From assembly GCA_050747885.1 (NCBI GenBank), contig JBOGJO010000348.1, forward strand, positions 1-22,115: a stretch of DNA of 22,115 nucleotides. Direction: 5' to 3'. This document shows, one piece after another, positions 21,184-22,115 of this stretch. The notes beneath the pieces were generated by a model. That model worked only from the letters and a program-made list of their open reading frames with translations. It was not told the DNA's origin and ran no database searches. This DNA comes from CAWEYG01 sp050747885 (lineage in GTDB: Bacteria; Acidobacteriota; Thermoanaerobaculia; UBA5066; DATFVB01). The stretch's first letter is position 1; every line of letters begins with the position of its first letter. The translations under genes were made by a program, and so were the position numbers.

Positions 21184-22115
21184 GGGGGCTCGGCGCGGTT
21201 CTCCGCAAGGAATGGACGCAGATGTTCCGGGATCAGTGGACGCTGCGGATGGCCTTCGTGATTCCGATTCTCGAGCTCGTGCTCTTCGGCCTGATCGACA
21301 CGAACGTGCGGCGCGTGCCCACGGCGGTCCTGGACGAGAGCCGGACCCGCGAGAGCCGCGAGCTCCTCACCCGGCTCGTGAACACGGGATATTTCGACAT
21401 CCGGTCGGTCGCGGGCTCCACCGACGAGATGCGGCGCGAGATCGTCGCGGGAAAGGTCTCCGTCGGCGTCGCAATTCCGCCGGATTTCGCGCGCCGGAGG
21501 TTGAACGGTCAGCCCGCGGATTTCCAGGTCTTGATCGACGGGTCCGATTCGACGATCTCATCACAGGCGCTCGCGGCCGCGAGCGGCGTCGCGTTCGAAG
21601 AATCCCTCGAGGAGCTGCTAACCCGGGCTCGACTGTCGGACCTTCCCCTTCGGATTCATCCTCTCCTGCTCTTCAACCCGGACTCGAGGAGCGCGAACCT
21701 GCTGATTCCCGGCCTGATTGCGATCCTCCTCACGTTTTCGGCCACCTTTTTGGCGGCGTTCGGGATCGTGAAGGAGCGCGAGCGCGGGACACTCGAACAG
21801 TTGATGGTGACGCCGGTGGCGCCGGCGGCCGTCGTGATCGGAAAACTACTGCCGTACCTCGCCCTCGCGTTCGCCCAGTTGATCGTGATTCTCATCCTGA
21901 TGGTGACCCTGTTTCGCGTGCCGGTCCACGGCAGCGTGCCGCTTCTCTTCGGGTTGTCGACGATTTACCTTTTTTCTTTGCTCGCGCTCGGGCTGCTGAT
22001 CTCATCGAGGGCGAAAACGCAGATGGAAGCCATTCAACGCGCGCAGGTCATTCTCCTGCCTTCGTTTCTCCTCTCCGGCTACTTCTTTCCGCTCTCGTCT
22101 CTGCCGGGCTGGCTG
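21180..22115 (+). CDS. ABC-2 type exporter permease (YbhS/YbhR-like), 3' end outside window
   Basis: The frame opens at ATG 21180 (ATGA overlap with the ATPase stop) and continues past the window end for 312 codons. RKEWTQMFRDQWTLRMAF leads into the first membrane helix (about 24-40), then a large external domain (about 45-175), and at least four more helices from residue 178 on (LLIPGLIAILLTFSATFLAAF, LALAFAQLIVILILMV and further). The ERERGTLEQLMVTP motif after helix 2 is typical of ABC-2 permeases and contacts the ATPase. About one or two helices are missing beyond the edge. Confidence 0.93.
   Translation, partial: MRGLGAVLRKEWTQMFRDQWTLRMAFVIPILELVLFGLIDTNVRRVPTAVLDESRTRESRELLTRLVNTGYFDIRSVAGSTDEMRREIVAGKVSVGVAIPPDFARRRLNGQPADFQVLIDGSDSTISSQALAAASGVAFEESLEELLTRARLSDLPLRIHPLLLFNPDSRSANLLIPGLIAILLTFSATFLAAFGIVKERERGTLEQLMVTPVAPAAVVIGKLLPYLALAFAQLIVILILMVTLFRVPVHGSVPLLFGLSTIYLFSLLALGLLISSRAKTQMEAIQRAQVILLPSFLLSGYFFPLSSLPGWL

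Overview
The window is GC-rich DNA with tightly packed genes, ATGA/GTGA overlaps between operon partners, and no phage, transposase or CRISPR signal. A VWFA protein whose layout matches the acidobacterial VWFA family (established knowledge of TIGR03436), together with the GC-rich bacterial gene set, suggests a member of the Acidobacteriota, possibly a Thermoanaerobaculia-like lineage. The phylum is an inference at moderate confidence; nothing here fixes the species. By eye, the stretch from about 4.7 to 10.5 kb looks less GC-rich than its flanks.

Layout. 1-485 (-) is the start of a BcrA-type ABC ATPase, divergent from a GDSL hydrolase (510-1259). 1488-2692 (-) is a two-gene unit: a PNPOx-like flavin protein translationally coupled to an SDR whose catalytic Tyr is replaced by His. 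2745-4675 (+) holds an exported LolA-like protein, a possible small membrane protein and an exported Fes/EstD-type esterase. 4838-7897 is a 1019-residue exported multidomain protein (seven propeller-like repeats, IPT/TIG-like, hydrophobic, BACON, glycine-rich tail), followed by a broken copy of an esterase C-terminus (7943-8063). 8129-10502 (-) is a complete arsenic operon, arsR-arsI-arsC-acr3. tRNA-Ser(GCT) (10677-10768, -) stands head to head with dusB (10840-11820), and their promoters interlock. The VWFA protein follows, then an operon of a FabL-like reductase and two M16 peptidase subunits (13857-17277), a small basic protein (17365-17700), a convergent unit of a permuted-papain hydrolase and a DUF4337-like protein (17713-19189, -), and an HlyD-ABC-permease exporter (19268 to the window end, last gene cut).

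How the genes work together. The ars operon would take in both inorganic and organic arsenic: ArsI cleaves the C-As bond of trivalent organoarsenicals, ArsC reduces arsenate with thioredoxin-type chemistry, Acr3 exports arsenite and ArsR senses it. The M16 pair looks like the usual catalytic plus non-catalytic heterodimer. The exporter is of the YbhGFSR kind.

The most notable signals are: (1) a recurrent TANNNT -10 box only 6-9 nt before the start codon of about eight genes, pointing to widespread leaderless transcription and correcting two gene starts; (2) the large seven-repeat/BACON protein with an intact esterase before it and an esterase-tail relic after it; (3) dyad symmetry upstream of that protein; (4) the Tyr-to-His change in the SDR; (5) the compact arsenic operon with a palindrome on its promoter.
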